From positions 1 through 56,247 of the IMG/VR virus record IMGVR_UViG_3300034023_000501: a DNA stretch of 56,247 nucleotides. One strand, 5' to 3'. This stretch comes from a virus. The translations under genes and the position numbers were made by a program. The notes beneath the pieces were generated by a model that saw only the letters and a list, made by a program, of their open reading frames with translations, ran no database searches and was not told the DNA's origin. Shown here piece by piece: positions 7,750-16,094 of this stretch (position 1 is its first letter; each line of letters begins with the position of its first letter).

Positions 7750-8871
7750 ATGTTCTTCATTATACTTACACTGCTTTCAGCTCTTTTACTTGAAGGCATC
7801 GGGACGATAGTATCGGTAATTGGACTTGTGCAACTATTCGGTTATACTGAACTGATAGTTGCACTGGCCATTGCTTTTGACATTGCTAAAGTCACATCAG
7901 TCACCGTTCTTTATCGTGAATGGGGGAAGATGTCAAAGCTGTTACGAACGTATTTGACAGTAGCATCTTTTGTGCTAATGACTATTACGAGTATGGGTGC
8001 TGCATCTTATTTGAGTACAAACTTTCAGAAGAGCTCACTTCCAGTCAAAACACTTGAAGTCAAAGTGAAGTCTATGACTGAAGAAAAAGTCAAGCTTGAG
8101 GCTCGTAAGAAAGAGATAGATGCTCAAATTGCAAACTTACCGTCTGATTATGTAAAGGGCAGAACAAAGTTATTGAACAACTTCAAGACTGAGATTGAGC
8201 GTATCAATAACAGGATTGTACAATTGGATGTAGAAGTTCCAAAAGTTCAAACTGAAATGATTGATGCTACATCTCATGCTGGTCCGATTATGTATCTTGC
8301 TACTGCTTTGAAGTCAACACCTGAAGCAGCAATGGGTTGGTTGATTGGCTTGATGATATTCGTATTTGACCCACTTGCAGTTGCTCTTATTTTGGCAGGT
8401 AACTACTTAGTAGCACAAAGAACGCCTAAAGAAATCAAAGCTCCATTGTTGCCAATACGAGTTAAAGAGCTTATAGAAGATATTCCACTTGATAAGGAAC
8501 TTCCATCTGGGTTTGAACTTGATGATGAGAAAGAAGAAGACTACAATCCCCAATACTTTTGGAATGACTATCCAACAAAAGATGTAAATGAAAGTCATCA
8601 TGATTTAGAACTTGAGCCTCTTGAAGACAGAGATGAAGAATCCATTGAAGCTATACATGAAGAAAATGAAGACCCAGATAAAAACTTCTATCCTTACTTT
8701 TCTCCATCGATGGTTGAACAAGCTAAGTCTGTTGCTAAACTTCCAGAAGTGGAAGAAGAGAAACCTCCAGTTGAACAATCATCTCTCAGCTTTATCAATG
8801 ACAGTCGTGAAGAAGTTTCTTTCTTTGATGGACAAATTCCAAGTTCACATGGCAAGAATTATGGTTTATAA
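7750..8871 (+). CDS. Membrane protein with coiled coil and long acidic cytoplasmic tail
   Basis: Residues ~1-100 contain about three hydrophobic segments, including LTLLSALLLEGIGTIVSVIG and YLTVASFVLMTITSMGAASY. A charged coiled coil follows (~105-175), then another membrane stretch around 195-225 (GWLIGLMIFVFDPLAVALIL), then a ~145-residue acidic, Pro-containing tail. Membrane-plus-coiled-coil proteins with the FDPLAV motif are, as I recall, conserved in T4-like phages of aquatic bacteria. Function is unknown; a membrane-tethered scaffold or lysis-timing role is possible. Confidence 0.75.
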   Translation: MFFIILTLLSALLLEGIGTIVSVIGLVQLFGYTELIVALAIAFDIAKVTSVTVLYREWGKMSKLLRTYLTVASFVLMTITSMGAASYLSTNFQKSSLPVKTLEVKVKSMTEEKVKLEARKKEIDAQIANLPSDYVKGRTKLLNNFKTEIERINNRIVQLDVEVPKVQTEMIDATSHAGPIMYLATALKSTPEAAMGWLIGLMIFVFDPLAVALILAGNYLVAQRTPKEIKAPLLPIRVKELIEDIPLDKELPSGFELDDEKEEDYNPQYFWNDYPTKDVNESHHDLELEPLEDRDEESIEAIHEENEDPDKNFYPYFSPSMVEQAKSVAKLPEVEEEKPPVEQSSLSFINDSREEVSFFDGQIPSSHGKNYGL

Positions 8872-8904
8872 TATACACATCTAACAACATAACATCATAC
8901 ATAT

Positions 8905-9870
8905 ATGAAATCATCAAAAAGCGGCATCTCCAAACTTTGGGTAGCAAAATACCGACCAACAACGATTGAAGATATCATCTTTCAGAATGATACACATCGA
9001 ACTTTTTTCCATGAAGTATCAAGTGGGAAACGCGAACTACCTAATCTTTTACTAAGTGGTGTTCAGGGTACAGGTAAGACAACTATTTCCTTAGCTCTAA
9101 TAAAAGACCTTAACATTGACCCGCTTGATGTAATGTTGGTGAAATGTTCTGATGAAACAGGTGTTGATAACCTTCGTGATAAAGTTGGTCGTTTTGCAGA
9201 AACAATGCCGATGGGTAACATGAAAGTTGTTAGAATGGAAGAAGCTGATTACTTATCGCACAATGCTCAAGCAGTATTACGTCATATAGTTGAAGATAAC
9301 TCTGATTCTTGTCGGTTTATCTTTACTTGTAACTATGTGAATAAGATTATGCCAGCGTTGAAATCAAGGTTACAACGTTACGAGTTCAAAGCACCTAATC
9401 AAGAAGACGTCATTATCAAAATGGCTGACATGCTTGAACAAGAAGGAGTATCTTTAGAATCAGAAGAATCAATCATTGCACTTGAAAAAATTGTAAGTGT
9501 CTGCTACCCGGATATTCGTGCAACAATTGAAACATTACAACAAAGTGTTTCAAATAAAAAGCTAACATGGTCAAATGCTAATAGCAGTGATGCGAGTAAT
9601 GATTATAAATTCAAGCTGATTGACTATATTGAAATTGGTGATTTCGATTCTGCACGTGATGTTATTTGTCAAAATGCTCAACGTGAAGAATACGAAGAAC
9701 TCTATCAATTCTTATACCAAAACATTGCAAAAGTTCCAAAGTTCAAATCTGATATTCAATCCCAAAAGCTTGCGGTTATCGGAATTGCAGATTATCTTGA
9801 TAAGCATTCAAGGTCAGCATTTCCAGATATTACAATGGCAGCACTTATCAATGCTTTGAGCAACATATAA
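8905..9870 (+). CDS. 44: Sliding clamp loader large subunit (gp44-like AAA+ ATPase)
   Basis: This ATPase loads the sliding clamp at primer-template junctions. Visible motifs are Walker A GVQGTGKTT (52-60), a Walker B-like MEEADYL (111-117) with the DEAD-box Asp replaced by Glu, and the arginine-finger-type SRLQRYEF (154-161). At 321 aa it matches T4 gp44 (319 aa). Its stop overlaps the next start (TAATG), the gene for the small subunit, as in T4-like replication operons. Confidence 0.93.
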   Translation: MKSSKSGISKLWVAKYRPTTIEDIIFQNDTHRTFFHEVSSGKRELPNLLLSGVQGTGKTTISLALIKDLNIDPLDVMLVKCSDETGVDNLRDKVGRFAETMPMGNMKVVRMEEADYLSHNAQAVLRHIVEDNSDSCRFIFTCNYVNKIMPALKSRLQRYEFKAPNQEDVIIKMADMLEQEGVSLESEESIIALEKIVSVCYPDIRATIETLQQSVSNKKLTWSNANSSDASNDYKFKLIDYIEIGDFDSARDVICQNAQREEYEELYQFLYQNIAKVPKFKSDIQSQKLAVIGIADYLDKHSRSAFPDITMAALINALSNI

Positions 9871-10385
9871 TGAGCACTGTTAAGAAACCTGCCATAGTGG
9901 AAAAGAAAGCATTCAAGCTTGACATCTTTTCGATACTCTCAAGGCTGAATAAGTCTGAATTGGACTTGTGGAATACTTTATCAGAAGAAGAGCAAAAGGG
10001 TTTTTCATCGTATGTGATTACTCGTTGGATGTCAGGAACTAAAGATGCTTATCAACTAACTATCATTGACGAATTTGTCAATAATCATTTGTTCAATCTT
10101 GGCACTAAAGATGGGTTTAAGATTGACCATACTGAACTATTCTGCAAGCTCCTTGCTTGCTGCGGATTGAATGACAGTCGTCGTTTTGTATGGAAACCTG
10201 AAAGTAAGAAAAGTGGTAAGATGTCAAGTATGGCACTTGACATTGTCAAAGAGTATTATGACTTTAGCGAACGAGAGGCAAAGCAATCATTGCCGTTACT
10301 TTCTAGCGAAGATGTGATACAATTAGCTGAAGAGCTTGGTTATCAAGTCGATGAAATCAAAAAACTCAAAAAGGAGTTAGGATAA
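9870..10385 (+). CDS. 62: Sliding clamp loader small subunit (gp62-like)
   Basis: The partner of the gp44-like ATPase is identified mainly by position (one-base overlap) and by features shared with T4-like gp62 proteins: an N-terminal FDIFSxL-type helix, a central RWMSG segment, and a C-terminal VKEYYDFSEREAKQSLPLL stretch like the YY-Y-S-AKE-L motif of cyanophage gp62. At 171 aa it is close to the family's 130-190 range. Sequence conservation is weak in this family, so the call leans on context. Confidence 0.8.
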   Translation: MSTVKKPAIVEKKAFKLDIFSILSRLNKSELDLWNTLSEEEQKGFSSYVITRWMSGTKDAYQLTIIDEFVNNHLFNLGTKDGFKIDHTELFCKLLACCGLNDSRRFVWKPESKKSGKMSSMALDIVKEYYDFSEREAKQSLPLLSSEDVIQLAEELGYQVDEIKKLKKELG

Positions 10386-10571
10386 ATGTGTATTTCTGCT
10401 GGTATAGTAGTTATGTTATTAGTTGTTTTTGTAGTTGGACTAGTCGGAGTTTTGATTTTTGAATCTGACAAAAGTCACATATCTTATGGAGATAGAGACA
10501 TGGCTAAATGTACTCGTCGAGAGTTCATTAAAAAGTCAGGTATCAATCTATCAAAGAAAGATGATATCTGA
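10386..10571 (+). CDS. Small single-pass membrane protein, 61 aa
   Basis: ATG follows the gp62 stop directly. Residues 4-26 (SAGIVVMLLVVFVVGLVGVL) form one strong transmembrane helix, followed by a basic cytoplasmic tail ending in KKDDI. Function is unknown. It starts a run of short membrane proteins fused by overlaps to the genes around it. Confidence 0.55.
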   Translation: MCISAGIVVMLLVVFVVGLVGVLIFESDKSHISYGDRDMAKCTRREFIKKSGINLSKKDDI

Positions 10572-10653
10572 TATCTTTGCACTTTATTTGATTATATCAT
10601 GTATAGTTATTCTATACTCTTGTGCTGAATATTATTTCAAGAATCGAAAATGA
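10561..10653 (+). CDS. Very small membrane protein, 30 aa
   Basis: MISDIFALYLIISCIVILYS is a single hydrophobic helix with a charged tail. The ORF overlaps the previous gene's end, and its TGA overlaps the next ATG (ATGA at 10650), the coupling seen throughout this genome. That overlap is the main evidence that it is translated. Confidence 0.4.
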   Translation: MISDIFALYLIISCIVILYSCAEYYFKNRK

Positions 10654-11258
10654 ACTCACTTCAAAGACGTAAAATTGCAAGACGTTATTTTCAGATAACG
10701 TCTGAAGAACTGAATGGAAAGTTGTGGGATACTGACATGGACTTGCATGAAGAATCCTCTTGGGCATTCTGTCGTTTCCTATCACGTCGTTTTCAATGTG
10801 TGTATATTCTGTCAATTCATACGGCTGCTCAAGTCTATCATGACAAGATTTTTGATAGAGCTTATGATGATGTCATTGCTCAATCGCGTACTGAAACTGA
10901 CCAAGCAGTCGATATCATGGCAAAAGTCAAAGTACGTATGCAAGAGATTGTCGAGTCTGAACCTGCTCCTCTCATTCATGTAGAACTACGTGAAGATAGA
11001 GGACCTAAACATCGTATTGGTCGTAAAGTATTGTTTGCGGTTGTCAGAGAGCAAGTGATTACTGAAGAGCTCATTACTAAAGTCGTATCAAACTTCTTGG
11101 ATACTAATGAAGAGCCTTATTGCAAAGTGCTGCCGATAGAATTTGATAAGCAAACCATGATACAATATCTAGACCCATTCAAACTTACTAGAGAAAGTGA
11201 CAATCAACATGAGTCTTCAAATAATGGATGCAAATGCCCTAAAGAACAAAGCTGCTAA
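10650..11258 (+). CDS. Hypothetical protein, 202 aa
   Basis: This soluble, helical protein carries many Arg and Glu residues and ends in a Cys-rich tail (NNGCKCPKEQSC). The tail is read across the start of the next gene, which is unusual. The gene sits in the replication block between the clamp loader and the second polymerase fragment. No catalytic motif is seen. Confidence 0.65.
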   Translation: MNSLQRRKIARRYFQITSEELNGKLWDTDMDLHEESSWAFCRFLSRRFQCVYILSIHTAAQVYHDKIFDRAYDDVIAQSRTETDQAVDIMAKVKVRMQEIVESEPAPLIHVELREDRGPKHRIGRKVLFAVVREQVITEELITKVVSNFLDTNEEPYCKVLPIEFDKQTMIQYLDPFKLTRESDNQHESSNNGCKCPKEQSC

Positions 11259-11967
11259 TAGACGAGCAGCTTCAAGTGCGAACTCAACCCCTAAATTAGC
11301 AGGATGGAAATGTAACTATTGCGGACACGTATATGCTCGTGAGAAATCATTCTTGTCTCATGTATGTAAAGGTAAAAGACGATTAGAGACAATGAAGACT
11401 GTCATCGGTCAATCTGCGTTTGCAAGTTACAATATGTGGATGAAGCTACGAAGACATTCAGTTCAATCGCCCGATACGTTTATGTCCTCTCGCTTCTTTA
11501 TCAACTTTGTAAAGTTTGCAGAATTATGTTCAAAAATTGAACTTGATGCAAACCAGTTTCTTACATTCATTGTCAAGAACCATCCTGATATTGGACCTGC
11601 ATTATTTTGTAGTGATGCAGTGTATGCGTTATGGCTAAAGAACTATGATGCCCAACTTGACCCATGGGAGCAGTTAGCTCAATCACAGGAATATCTTGAA
11701 CGATTAGCTGAAACACTAGAATGTCCATTTACTGAGGTGTTATCTCGCTTAGGATTTCCCACAGTGCTTGAAGCATTTAGAAAGAAAAAGTTATCTCCTT
11801 GGTTTCTATATGTGAGTAACATTGGTAGAGAGTTTCTTAATAATATTGACAAAGATGATTATTCATTATTTGAACAGGTTATCAATCATGCAGTTTGGGC
11901 TGAAAGATTTGCACAAAATCGCGAGTTACTCGCTGAAATGGATAAAGTAATCAATGTCGGAAACTAA
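11209..11967 (+). CDS. Zinc-finger protein of T4-like phages, function unknown
   Basis: A Cys2-His-Cys finger is visible near the N-terminus: CNYCGHVYAREKSFLSHVC (~residues 32-50). Next come RRLETMKTVIGQSAFASYNM and a long helical domain with SSRFFINFVKFAE and KKLSPWFL. I recall this architecture (C2H2-like finger, then the METPIGQ-A-Y-W segment) from conserved proteins of large T4-like phages, none with a function known to me. ATG 11209 is chosen over GTG 11197. It overlaps the DnaE-like fragment gene by 14 bases, so the two may be made together. Confidence 0.75.
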   Translation: MSLQIMDANALKNKAANRRAASSANSTPKLAGWKCNYCGHVYAREKSFLSHVCKGKRRLETMKTVIGQSAFASYNMWMKLRRHSVQSPDTFMSSRFFINFVKFAELCSKIELDANQFLTFIVKNHPDIGPALFCSDAVYALWLKNYDAQLDPWEQLAQSQEYLERLAETLECPFTEVLSRLGFPTVLEAFRKKKLSPWFLYVSNIGREFLNNIDKDDYSLFEQVINHAVWAERFAQNRELLAEMDKVINVGN

Positions 11968-12553
11968 TGTTTCTTATTTTGGTGATGTTGATATTGACTT
12001 CCCAACAAAGTTCAAACCACTCAACTTATTCCCAAATTGGATACCAGCTAGTATTGTTCAGAATGAAAAACTTAGACCGCATCCTTGTGGCATCTATCCA
12101 CAAAACATTCCAATTGACCCGCTAACAAAACTGGCCGCAATTCCATATGAAGAAGCTGATGAATATGGATATTTCAAGTTAGACTTTCTTCATCTTTCAG
12201 TTTACGATAAGTTTGAATCTCGTGAAGAAATCGAAGAACTGCTAACTATTGAACCTGATTGGAACTTGTTATTGATTCCATCAAATTGGTCTAAGCTTTT
12301 TCAAATGAGCAGACATGGTGAGTTATTACAACGATTACGACCTCGCTCGATAGAAGATGTTGCCGATGCTATAGCGTTGATTAGACCCGGGAAAATTGAA
12401 CTACTTCCATTGTATCTTAATGATAAAGCCAAAGGTCGAGCGGCTCTTTATAAACAAGATGCATCTGGTTTTTCATTCAAAAAGAGCCATGCTATTGGAT
12501 ATGCTCTTGTCATAGTTTTGCAACTACATTTACTTTCGCTCGAACTGTTATAG
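11954..12553 (+). CDS. DnaE-like (C-family) DNA polymerase, catalytic fragment
   Basis: This 199-aa protein begins where the fragment at 1162 stops. GDVDIDFPTKF (10-20) matches the DnaE PDFDVDF motif holding two catalytic Asp. RPHPCGIYPQ resembles HAGGVVIAP. YFKLDFLHL (73-81) matches KFDFLGL with the third catalytic Asp (D77). RPRSIEDVADAIALIRPG (129-146) matches the fingers motif, and GFSFKKSHAIGYA (172-184) matches GFNKSHAAAYA. Long segments between these motifs are missing compared with bacterial DnaE, so this is a reduced core. No exonuclease, PHP or clamp-binding tail is seen here. Confidence 0.85.
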   Translation: MSETNVSYFGDVDIDFPTKFKPLNLFPNWIPASIVQNEKLRPHPCGIYPQNIPIDPLTKLAAIPYEEADEYGYFKLDFLHLSVYDKFESREEIEELLTIEPDWNLLLIPSNWSKLFQMSRHGELLQRLRPRSIEDVADAIALIRPGKIELLPLYLNDKAKGRAALYKQDASGFSFKKSHAIGYALVIVLQLHLLSLELL

Positions 12554-12580
12554 ACTTCACATTTTCAAGTAAGCTGACTA

Positions 12581-12608
12581 TTTACATTGATTTTTATTGA
12601 TGTATAAT
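12581..12608 (+). promoter_or_regulatory. Sigma70-like promoter TTTACA-N16-TATAAT
   Basis: The -35 is at 12581-12586, within the extended CTATTTACATT found at several promoters here, and the -10 is at 12603-12608. It lies 36 bases before the gene at 12645. Confidence 0.65.
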
Positions 12609-12644
12609 AGAACTATATTCAAACAATAGCGTGGAGAACTCCAG

Positions 12645-12953
12645 ATGGACATTTCAGAATGCATCACAAGAAACTTGGTTCGTGAATTCAATTATGTTGG
12701 TGTTCATATTGGTGAAAGCGATGAAAATTTATTAGCCATTTATGTCGATGAAATCCCTTATGGTGGTGATGCATTGATTATGACTGAAATTGCTAAAGTC
12801 ATTGCTCAATGCGTTGGTCATAAAGATTTGTTGAACATGTCAGTTCAAGTCGCACCATTTACTGAAACTGTCAATGCTATTTTTACTGTACATTACGATT
12901 TCTTCAAAGAGGAAGAAGTTGTTGTTGATTTTTACGATGATGAAGAGGAGTAA
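12645..12953 (+). CDS. Hypothetical acidic protein, 102 aa
   Basis: This small acidic protein (C-terminus VVDFYDDEEE) shows alternating strands and helices. It is the first gene behind the promoter at 12581 and is followed at once by the next gene, so it opens an operon running to at least 18304. No domain is recognised. Confidence 0.65.
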   Translation: MDISECITRNLVREFNYVGVHIGESDENLLAIYVDEIPYGGDALIMTEIAKVIAQCVGHKDLLNMSVQVAPFTETVNAIFTVHYDFFKEEEVVVDFYDDEEE

Positions 12954-12959
12954 GTGAAT

Positions 12960-13325
12960 ATGCTAATTGGTGCCAATGAAGAAAGATATGTAAATCCTGT
13001 TTGTACAGCAACAGTTCTAAAAGCATTATTGCTTGGACACGAAATTACGATTGAAGCTGGTACGTTTCGTTATTTTCGTAAAGGTGAAGTTGTCGATTTG
13101 ACTGAAGATACTGTTGGCGAAGTGGCTGAAGAAGGTATCTTCAAAAAATGCGAAGTTGTTCATTATCGTCGCCCGCTCAATAAACATCTTGATGAAGCTG
13201 AAACATCTCATACATGGTTACTATGGTTGAGTACTCTTGCCAGCTTCGTATCTTGGACTGAAACTATTACTCCGGCAGAAATGGCCGTCATTACAGCAAA
13301 TCTGGTTATCAATCAAAAATTATGA
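12960..13325 (+). CDS. Hypothetical protein, 121 aa
   Basis: ATG 12960 is chosen because GAGGAG (12945-12950) lies 9 bases upstream; a GTG at 12954 is too close. The protein has a beta-rich N-terminal part and a hydrophobic, Trp-containing C-terminal helix (WLLWLSTLASFVSW) that might associate with membrane. It overlaps the nucleotidyltransferase gene by four bases. Confidence 0.6.
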   Translation: MLIGANEERYVNPVCTATVLKALLLGHEITIEAGTFRYFRKGEVVDLTEDTVGEVAEEGIFKKCEVVHYRRPLNKHLDEAETSHTWLLWLSTLASFVSWTETITPAEMAVITANLVINQKL

Positions 13326-14341
13326 GTGAAACTAATCTAATCAAATTCCGTTTCGGTTCTGCACTATATGGAACCGATGATGAATCGTCCGATATCGATT
13401 CCAAGATGGTTTACTTGCCAGATTACGGCAAGTTATTGCTTGGACACAAAATCAAAAACCGGGTTGTACGTGATGTAAAGCCTAACGAAAAGATGAATGC
13501 CGGTGAAGAAGAAATCGAATTTATTCCTCTTCAACGATTGGCGTTCGACTTTTTCGAAGGTCAAAGCTATGCGTATGAACTTGTCTTTGCATTCAAAAGT
13601 GGTGCTCATAACTATCGGTTTCAGTATGATAGTTCGGCACATTGGTTGAATGCATACTTTACTGCGTTGTTCAGTGAATTCATCAATGAACTCAGCACTA
13701 AGTTTTTGACATCTGACATTTCCAAAATGGTCGGCTATGCAGCTCATCAAGCTCAAGTATATGGTGTCAAAGGTGAGCGACTGAATGCAGTTGAGCGATT
13801 GATTGAAGAACTTGAAAAAGTTGAAAATCCACAAGAAACTCGTATCAAAGACGTAGAGCTTCCATTGACTGTGCTCAATGGTTACGTTCATTATTCGTAC
13901 ATCAAAGGTTCTAATGAAGAATACAAAGATACGTTAGCTCTTCAAGTCAATGACCGATACTATCACCAAACTGAACGGGTGTCTAATGTCATTGGAGCTT
14001 TGAAGAAACTTGTTGAAAAGTACGGTCATCGTGCTAAGAAAGCTCAAGAACAAGAAGTTGATTGGAAAGCTCTATCTCATGCTATTCGTATTGCCTATCA
14101 AGCAACTGAAATCTTGGGTGCTCAAGAACTAAGGTTTCCTCTTGAGATTGCCGACTACTTGCTTGCAGTCAAAAGAGGTCGTGTCGAATTTGAAGATGCT
14201 GTGCATAGTTTTGAAATGCTAAATACTACAATGGATAAATTGTTGGAAACAACTAAACTTCCATCTAAAACGCCAGAACTAAAAGAAGAATTTGAAGTCT
14301 GGCTTATCACGTATTTAAAATCATTCTATGCACAAATCTAA
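13322..14341 (+). CDS. DNA-polymerase-beta-fold nucleotidyltransferase (RlaP-like)
   Basis: The N-terminus has the fold's signature FGSALYGTDDESSDID (11-26): a GS pair followed by the metal-binding D24-x-D26. A long helical C-terminal domain follows. At 339 aa it resembles predicted nucleotidyltransferases of the RNA-repair-associated class in phages and bacteria, which transfer a nucleotide to RNA, protein or a small molecule. The substrate is not visible. Ro60 and tmRNA genes elsewhere in the window make an RNA target tempting, but there is no direct link. Confidence 0.8.
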   Translation: MSETNLIKFRFGSALYGTDDESSDIDSKMVYLPDYGKLLLGHKIKNRVVRDVKPNEKMNAGEEEIEFIPLQRLAFDFFEGQSYAYELVFAFKSGAHNYRFQYDSSAHWLNAYFTALFSEFINELSTKFLTSDISKMVGYAAHQAQVYGVKGERLNAVERLIEELEKVENPQETRIKDVELPLTVLNGYVHYSYIKGSNEEYKDTLALQVNDRYYHQTERVSNVIGALKKLVEKYGHRAKKAQEQEVDWKALSHAIRIAYQATEILGAQELRFPLEIADYLLAVKRGRVEFEDAVHSFEMLNTTMDKLLETTKLPSKTPELKEEFEVWLITYLKSFYAQI

Positions 14342-14358
14342 TAAGGAGAAACACAAAA

Positions 14359-14556
14359 ATGCTATACGATTATGGTTGCCCATCTTGCGGTCATGAACAG
14401 GAAATCAATCACAAACATGATGACAAAACTCAACATCATTGCCCAAAGTGTGATACAATAATGTCTAAAATTATACGTGCTTCTGCATTCAACTTACGTG
14501 GTGCGGGTTGGCATTCCGGCGGTTTCAAAGCAAAATCAAAAACACTATCATCATGA
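14359..14556 (+). CDS. FmdB-family zinc ribbon protein
   Basis: This 65-aa protein has two zinc knuckles, CPSCG (8-12) and CPKC (28-31), and the conserved C-terminal ASAFNLRGAGWHSGGF typical of the FmdB family. These are small putative regulatory zinc ribbons found in bacteria and many phages; the biochemical role is unsettled. AAGGAG lies 13-18 bases upstream. The stop overlaps the next ATG (ATGA). Confidence 0.85.
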   Translation: MLYDYGCPSCGHEQEINHKHDDKTQHHCPKCDTIMSKIIRASAFNLRGAGWHSGGFKAKSKTLSS

Positions 14557-14738
14557 ACTTGAACTTAGACATTGGCACGATAAGTGCTGTTATTTTTTGC
14601 TATTCGGTTTTCTTTCTTGGAATGGCTATCATCGTTCCTCTTGGAGCTATTGCATTGACAATAGCTCTTAGGGACCCTCGACCGGTTGCAAAGTTTCTGT
14701 ATGACTCATTCTATCCACGTGATTTTCTAAAGTCCTAA
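14553..14738 (+). CDS. Small membrane protein, 61 aa
   Basis: Start at 14553 (ATGA overlap with the FmdB-like gene). Residues ~10-40 form one long or two short hydrophobic helices (SAVIFCYSVFFLGMAIIVPL), and the tail is amphipathic and basic. It is the first of three consecutive tiny membrane proteins. Confidence 0.55.
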   Translation: MNLNLDIGTISAVIFCYSVFFLGMAIIVPLGAIALTIALRDPRPVAKFLYDSFYPRDFLKS

Positions 14739-14739
14739 T

Positions 14740-14919
14740 ATGTTTTTTGCTATTCTAGATTTTATCTTAGAAGCAATAGCAGTCATTGTTGGTGGAGCTT
14801 TGTTGGTTTGCTTTCTGGCAATTCTTGCATTTGGATTTGTATTACATGATGTCTATCGTTTGATATGTCATCGACTTTTTCAAACTTATTATCATGTCAG
14901 GTATAAACTATATGATTGA
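14740..14919 (+). CDS. Small membrane protein, 59 aa
   Basis: The ORF opens two bases after the previous stop. Residues 10-36 (LEAIAVIVGGALLVCFLAIL) form a transmembrane helix followed by a basic, aromatic tail ending VRYKLYD. No ribosome site stands out, so coupling to the gene before it is likely. Confidence 0.5.
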   Translation: MFFAILDFILEAIAVIVGGALLVCFLAILAFGFVLHDVYRLICHRLFQTYYHVRYKLYD

Positions 14920-15037
14920 CCTTATCGATTCTTTTGTATTATGGGTCGCAATGGCAATATTGCCTAGTGCTGATTTTTTTGCTGTTGCTTATCACTTACA
15001 ATCAATTGAGTTCTATGACACCGACAATGAATACTAA
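14912..15037 (+). CDS. Very small membrane peptide, 41 aa
   Basis: It overlaps the previous gene's end and the start of the HAD-kinase gene. A hydrophobic stretch (VLWVAMAILPSADFFAVAY) could span or lie on the membrane. It is supported only by the overlap pattern. Confidence 0.35.
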   Translation: MIDLIDSFVLWVAMAILPSADFFAVAYHLQSIEFYDTDNEY

Positions 15038-16094
15038 TACTTCACATCATCGTCGATTCATCTTCGACTTTGATGATACTATTTCTCACACATTTAACCG
15101 TGACTGGGATAATGCAGAACCTGACCAAGTAGTCATTGACAAAATCAATGAGCTGTTTGAAAACGGGTTTGAAATCTGGATTTGTACTGCCAGGGGAATG
15201 CTTTCTTGTAATGGTGACTTAGCTCTTCGTGAAAAGACTTATAGAACAAGCATTGAAACTTGGCTAAGAAACCATAATGTTCATTATCATGTCTTGTCAT
15301 TTGAAAAAGTATTAGGCGCATATTATGTCGATGATAAAGCGATACACGTCAATGATTTCAAGAAGATGTCATTCAAAATCCTCCACGGTCTTTCGGGCAC
15401 TGACGTCTTTATTACTGACGAAAAGTTTGTCAGTAAGACATGTGAGAATGCACTTCAGGTTGCAGCATGGCACGAACGAGCACGTGACCTCCAAATCCGC
15501 GTACCTAAAGTCCATTCAGTTATTGGCAAAACTCTAAACATGGATTACATCAAAGGTGAAAGGTATAAACCTGGAACCTTTATCCATAAGTTGCGACTTC
15601 AAATTGACGACTTTAGAAACTATCGTCCAATGCATCATGCGGATTTTGCTACTTATATTGAACGCATTCAAGCTCACTTAGATGAATCTGAATTGTCTAG
15701 TGTAGCAAAAGAATTGATGATTGAAAAACTTGAGTCAATCGAACACCATATGAACAAAGAAAAGAGCTTTTGTCATGGTGACTATTCGATTGATAATGTT
15801 ATCATTACCTCTCACGGTTGGTATTTGATTGACCCTAATCCAACTGATTATTCAAGCTGGTTATTAGACTTGTCTAAGTTGAAGATGTCATTGTATCGCT
15901 TTGGTTATGATGATGATTATGAAACACTGTCAGACAAGATACTTGGACACTATGGAATGGCTCATAATGATGCAATTTTTACATTAGAGCTTTCGCATTG
16001 GGTTAGAATACTCAAGTATGTTAGACATTTGCCAAACCAACAATCACTTTACAATAAAGCCTTTGTTACAATAGAACATGGAGTTCATGTATGA
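15015..16094 (+). CDS. HAD phosphatase-like domain fused to an APH/choline-kinase-like domain
   Basis: ATG 15015 is preferred; the long reading from 14916 runs through the small membrane ORFs. Residues 15-~120 are a HAD domain with FDFDDTIS (17-24) as the nucleophile loop and YYVDDKA later. Residues ~130-360 resemble aminoglycoside phosphotransferase/choline kinase: CHGDYSIDNVI (253-263) is the catalytic loop and YLIDPNP (~271-277) the metal site. Such a fusion next to a cytidylyltransferase suggests phosphorylation and activation of a small polyol, sugar or amino-alcohol. The substrate is unknown. Confidence 0.8.
   Translation: MTPTMNTNTSHHRRFIFDFDDTISHTFNRDWDNAEPDQVVIDKINELFENGFEIWICTARGMLSCNGDLALREKTYRTSIETWLRNHNVHYHVLSFEKVLGAYYVDDKAIHVNDFKKMSFKILHGLSGTDVFITDEKFVSKTCENALQVAAWHERARDLQIRVPKVHSVIGKTLNMDYIKGERYKPGTFIHKLRLQIDDFRNYRPMHHADFATYIERIQAHLDESELSSVAKELMIEKLESIEHHMNKEKSFCHGDYSIDNVIITSHGWYLIDPNPTDYSSWLLDLSKLKMSLYRFGYDDDYETLSDKILGHYGMAHNDAIFTLELSHWVRILKYVRHLPNQQSLYNKAFVTIEHGVHV

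Noticed and set aside
1150-12553. Split intein joining the two DnaE-like fragments
   Set aside because: The first fragment ends in EFFHS and the second begins with MSETNVSYFGDVDIDF. Neither carries extra intein-sized sequence, a Cys/Ser splice junction block or a C-terminal HN motif, and the pieces are too short to hide an intein.
14916-15014. Longer start of the HAD-kinase gene with an N-terminal membrane segment
   Set aside because: The hydrophobic extension is a frame-shifted reading of the small membrane ORF at 14912. ATG 15015 directly precedes the HAD domain.
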